A stretch of 64,000 nucleotides of DNA. Origin: an uncultured Emergencia sp. (lineage in GTDB: Bacteria; Bacillota; Clostridia; Peptostreptococcales; Anaerovoracaceae). The notes beneath the pieces were generated by a model. That model was not told the DNA's origin and ran no database searches. It saw only the letters and a program-made list of their open reading frames with translations. Location: assembly GCA_937997955.1 (NCBI GenBank), contig CALLDR010000202.1, forward strand, positions 12,911-76,910, given 5' to 3'. This document shows, piece after piece, positions 61,766-64,000 of the stretch. Made by a program: the position numbers and the translations under genes. The first letter of the stretch is position 1, and each line of letters starts with the position of its first letter.

Positions 61766-62283
61766 TTTACAGCGCCCTCTCTTTCCGCCAGGTTGACGAT
61801 CCGGCCGGCTAAAATGCTGGAAAGTATCATGAAGATCACTACGCCTACCACCGTCTGAATGGTGACATTTGGAATAGAAGCTACTGCCGGGCCTGCTCCT
61901 ACCATGACCACCTTCACCAGCGTGTACGCGATGATCTGGAAGATGCCGCCGACAACGGCGCCCGTCAGCTGCAGCTTGCGGCTTTCCGGATTGCCTTTGA
62001 TGATGGTTCCCATGATGAACGCCATGATGTATTTGATGACAAAGGTCGGAGCGACCCAGATCGCCGCGCCTGCCAGCAGGTCAGACAGCGCTCCTCCCAG
62101 GCCTGCCGCGATGGAGCCGTTCTTTCTGCCCAGCATGACCACCGACAGGAAGATCATGCAGTCTCCTAGATGGCTGTAGCCGCCTGTGGCCGGATTCGGA
62201 ATCTTTACTAAATATGTCGCGATAAAGACCAGCGCCGCCATCAGCGCGGTCATAACCAATGCTTTCGTTTTCTTGTCTGTCAT
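61762..62283 (-). CDS. ECF transporter substrate-binding S component
   Basis: 173 aa with about six spans: ALVMTALMAALVFIATYLVKIPNPATGGYSHLGDCMIFLSVVMLGRKNGSIAAGLGGALSDLLAGAAIWVAPTFVIKYIMAFIMGTI. The Ala-rich first helix and GGALSDL loop are typical of ECF S components that use a shared EcfA-EcfT module encoded elsewhere. The vitamin or cofactor bound is unknown; the HmpT/thiamine-precursor-like subgroup is a guess. Coupled to the amidohydrolase gene by a 4-nt overlap. Confidence 0.82.
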   Translation of the reverse strand: MTDKKTKALVMTALMAALVFIATYLVKIPNPATGGYSHLGDCMIFLSVVMLGRKNGSIAAGLGGALSDLLAGAAIWVAPTFVIKYIMAFIMGTIIKGNPESRKLQLTGAVVGGIFQIIAYTLVKVVMVGAGPAVASIPNVTIQTVVGVVIFMILSSILAGRIVNLAEREGAVK

Positions 62284-62506
62284 AAGATAACCCTCCTTGT
62301 CAAAACTTTTCTATTGCTTGTATCTTTTGCTTGTACCATTATAGACGGTTTCTGACCTTATTAAAACATACACTTTTTGATATTTTTTAAGATACAGTTA
62401 GTGGAGTCCTGCGATTCAAAGGCAATTCCATGACAGTTTTCAGCCAGTACAGTTTGCTGCGGCTGGCATCTCCCTCCAGAATCTGCCTCCCGCCGGAGAA
62501 TTTCTC

Positions 62507-62546
62507 CAAAAAAACACCCGCGGGCGGCAGTTGCCTGCCGCCCGCG
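62507..62546 (-). terminator. Terminator of the 62.6-63.4 kb operon
   Basis: CGCGGGCGGCAG and CTGCCGCCCGCG form a perfect 12-bp stem with a TTGC loop, followed on the minus strand by GGTG and seven T residues. Confidence 0.9.
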
Positions 62547-62561
62547 TTATAAAACTTGGAT

Positions 62562-62789
62562 TTATCCTTCCAGATCTTCCTCTGCCCAGTCGTCGCTGGA
62601 CCATTCTTCATCTGGCCAGTCCTCGTTGACGAAGATCTTCTTCATGATGTGGTCCATACCTACGACCAGGGTCGTGCCCGCGACAAATCCTACGCCCAGG
62701 ATCGCCAGGGCCGCCTTTGCCGCTGCAGAAGTCCCGTTCTTTCTGCCTGTATCCGCCTTGTTCGGCTCCAGTTTATTTTTCTTTGCCAT
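62562..62789 (-). CDS. Small single-span membrane protein
   Basis: 75 aa: a basic N-terminus (MAKKNKLEPNKADTGRKNG), one membrane span (AAAKAALAILGVGFVAGTTLVVGM), then a strongly acidic tail (DWPDEEWSSDDWAEEDLEG). AAAGGAGG precedes the ATG and a strong terminator follows, so I regard it as a real gene. Family not recognised. It is 31 bp behind the cytidylate-kinase-like gene and shares its transcript. Confidence 0.72.
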   Translation of the reverse strand: MAKKNKLEPNKADTGRKNGTSAAAKAALAILGVGFVAGTTLVVGMDHIMKKIFVNEDWPDEEWSSDDWAEEDLEG

Positions 62790-62820
62790 GTTTTCCTCCT
62801 TTGCCGGCGTATCCGCCGCT

Positions 62821-63435
62821 TTATTTATAGGTTCTGGTATTGATATATTCGACGATCAGATTCGCCGCCTCTTCCTCTGTGATGTAACTGCTGTTGATCG
62901 CCAGATTATAGTTGGAAAAATGTCCCCACTTCTGGCACGTGTGATAATTATAGTAATTCGCTCTCGCCTTGTCGTAAGTCTGTACAGTCTCCTTTGCTTT
63001 GGCCTCCTCGATGCCATAAGTGTGGATGCAGCGATGAATACGATCCTCCAGCTCAGCGTATACGAAGATATTGGTCACGCCCGGCATGTCCTTCAGAATA
63101 TAGTCAGCACATCTTCCGACGATGACGCCCTCTCCCTCAGCGCCGATCTGGTTGATCACGTCGAACTGTGTGATGAACAGCTTTTCATTGACAGACACAG
63201 CCTCGCCCATCATGCCTTCGCCAAAGTTCATGGCCGAAGACAGGCTGTAGGAAAAGCTGCTCTTCGCCCGCAGCTCCGCCGTCTCAACGATCTCCCGGGA
63301 CAGTCCGCTCTTCTCCACGGCCATGTCGATGATCTCCTTGTCATAAAACGGAACCCCCAGCTTCTCAGCCACCATACGTCCGATAATTCTGCCGCCGCTG
63401 CCAAATTCTCTACTGATAGTAACTAGTTTTTTCAT
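62821..63435 (-). CDS. Cytidylate kinase-like family protein
   Basis: 204 aa P-loop protein of the cytidylate-kinase-like group: MKKLVTISREFGSGGRIIGRMVAEKLGVPFYDKEIIDMA has the P-loop variant GSGGRIIG, lacking the GKS/T lysine of ordinary Walker A. GEGVIVGRCADYIL and NIFVYAELEDRIHRC follow. The true CMP kinase (Cmk) is different, so nucleotide phosphorylation is uncertain. These proteins are common in gut Clostridia, role unknown. First gene of a two-gene unit; promoter at 63482-63510. Confidence 0.87.
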   Translation of the reverse strand: MKKLVTISREFGSGGRIIGRMVAEKLGVPFYDKEIIDMAVEKSGLSREIVETAELRAKSSFSYSLSSAMNFGEGMMGEAVSVNEKLFITQFDVINQIGAEGEGVIVGRCADYILKDMPGVTNIFVYAELEDRIHRCIHTYGIEEAKAKETVQTYDKARANYYNYHTCQKWGHFSNYNLAINSSYITEEEAANLIVEYINTRTYK

Positions 63436-63481
63436 AAAAACACCCTTTCTGTTTTCTCTATCCGACCCTTTCTTATCTTCT

Positions 63482-63510
63482 ATTATATATCAAAACAGAA
63501 CGAATGTGAA
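63482..63510 (-). promoter_or_regulatory. Promoter of the cytidylate-kinase-like operon
   Basis: TTCACA (63510-63505) and TATAAT (63487-63482) on the minus strand are 17 bp apart, about 47 bp before the ATG. Confidence 0.62.
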
Positions 63511-63851
63511 TATAAATTTATCACGGCGCGTCCGTAGTAACTTCATTTCCATATCACCCATTATCACCCATTAAATATAGACATCATATTAAAAAATTCC
63601 CGTATAAAACAGCAAAGGAGCACTGCTGATTGAACATGCGCCATAAAAGAAGGCACCAAGTCAACATGCCGAACCTGCTGGTAATCCGCCAAAGGCTTTG
63701 TGCCGTCGCAGACGACAGCTGCGGCAGAATGTGCGGGCGCCTCTCTGATCGGTCAGCCGGTGCAAATGCCGCGGGAATCTGGATTCTTCTTACAGCCTCT
63801 GCTGCCATATCAACGTAAACCATGGATCGTCCGTTCGTCCTAAAGCCCATT
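63511..63851. other. Gene-free region near the window end
   Basis: No supported gene. A minus-strand frame of 88 codons exists but has no ribosome binding site or recognisable sequence. Confidence 0.4.
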
Positions 63852-63953
63852 TGACCGCAGATGTCTCTTACTGCGGTTCTGCGGTCACTTCATACGCTGG
63901 CAAAACGGTCATTCTGACCGCAGCGCCTTCTTTTGGGTGCACTGCGGTCAGAA
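63852..63953. repeat. Two inverted repeats built on TGACCGCAG
   Basis: TGACCGCAG (63852-63860) pairs with CTGCGGTCA (63879-63887), and TTCTGACCGCAG (63912-63923) with CTGCGGTCAGAA (63942-63953), each around 18 nt. The same TGACCGCAG word occurs in several units of the array at 54595-55017. Confidence 0.75.
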
Positions 63954-64000
63954 TATTTCATATTGGAAAATCTATTTTGACTGCACACCCCTATTTTTCG

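Noticed and set aside
63584..63850. An 88-codon minus-strand gene near the window end
   Set aside because: No ribosome binding site, no recognisable sequence, and it lies in a repeat-containing intergenic region.

Overview
The window reads as a chromosomal segment of an anaerobic, spore-forming, amino-acid- and peptide-fermenting member of the Clostridia (Bacillota). The evidence is AGGAGG-type ribosome binding sites throughout, SpoIIE and SpmA/SpmB homologues, a Spo0A-type box, two [FeFe]-hydrogenase operons, indolepyruvate:ferredoxin oxidoreductase, rubredoxin and a BspA-like surface protein. Base composition is near balanced with a few GC-rich patches. A family-XIII/Anaerovoracaceae-like gut or oral clostridium is my inference; no rRNA or tRNA gene is visible to confirm it.

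Layout. 0-11 kb: a partial aldehyde dehydrogenase, then a peptide-uptake operon (serine hydrolase, M55 D-aminopeptidase, two permeases, two ATPases, lipoprotein binding protein) divergent from a sigma-54 activator. 11-14 kb: an Rpn nuclease remnant, spoIIE and a membrane protein. 14-21.5 kb: an aminotransferase, a DUF2798 protein, iorAB with a divergent GntR regulator, and a YkvI-type transporter. 21.5-26.6 kb: a decayed IS200 element and hydrogenase operon 1 (hydC-hydB-hydA) behind a near-consensus Rex operator. 27-31.5 kb: a TetR-controlled pair of ABC half-transporters. 32-34 kb: a BspA-like surface protein. 34.6-38.8 kb: hydrogenase operon 2. 39-40.6 kb: an ECF sigma/anti-sigma pair. 41-45.6 kb: an old-yellow-enzyme-type reductase and YjiH transporter, divergent from an ArsR-type regulator. 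45.7-48 kb: glutaminase, a B3/4 protein and rubredoxin. 48.3-53 kb: an S66 peptidase with SpmB/SpmA, two small membrane proteins and an M19 dipeptidase. 53.3-57 kb: an aldo/keto reductase, a large palindromic repeat array, TatD and DUF2500. 57-64 kb: metG, an MBL hydrolase, a TetR regulator, an amidohydrolase with an ECF S component, a small membrane protein and a cytidylate-kinase-like protein.

How it fits together. Peptides are imported and trimmed. Amino acids are transaminated and oxidised by ferredoxin-dependent IorAB. The reductant can be discharged by the HydABC hydrogenases, one of which appears to be under redox (Rex) control.

The most interesting signal is three excellent sigma-54 (-24/-12) promoters. 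They sit in front of the peptide transporter operon (8617-8632), the spmA-spmB-S66 operon (50551-50566) and the M19 dipeptidase (53064-53079). One sigma-54 activator is encoded beside the first. This suggests a sigma-54 regulon for scavenging peptides or cell-wall dipeptides, with SpmA/SpmB homologues recruited into it. Other notable signals are a Spo0A box with 22-bp promoter spacing at spoIIE, two predicted TetR operators that sit just downstream of their own -10 boxes, and two adjacent tandem-repeat arrays at 54.47-55.02 kb.
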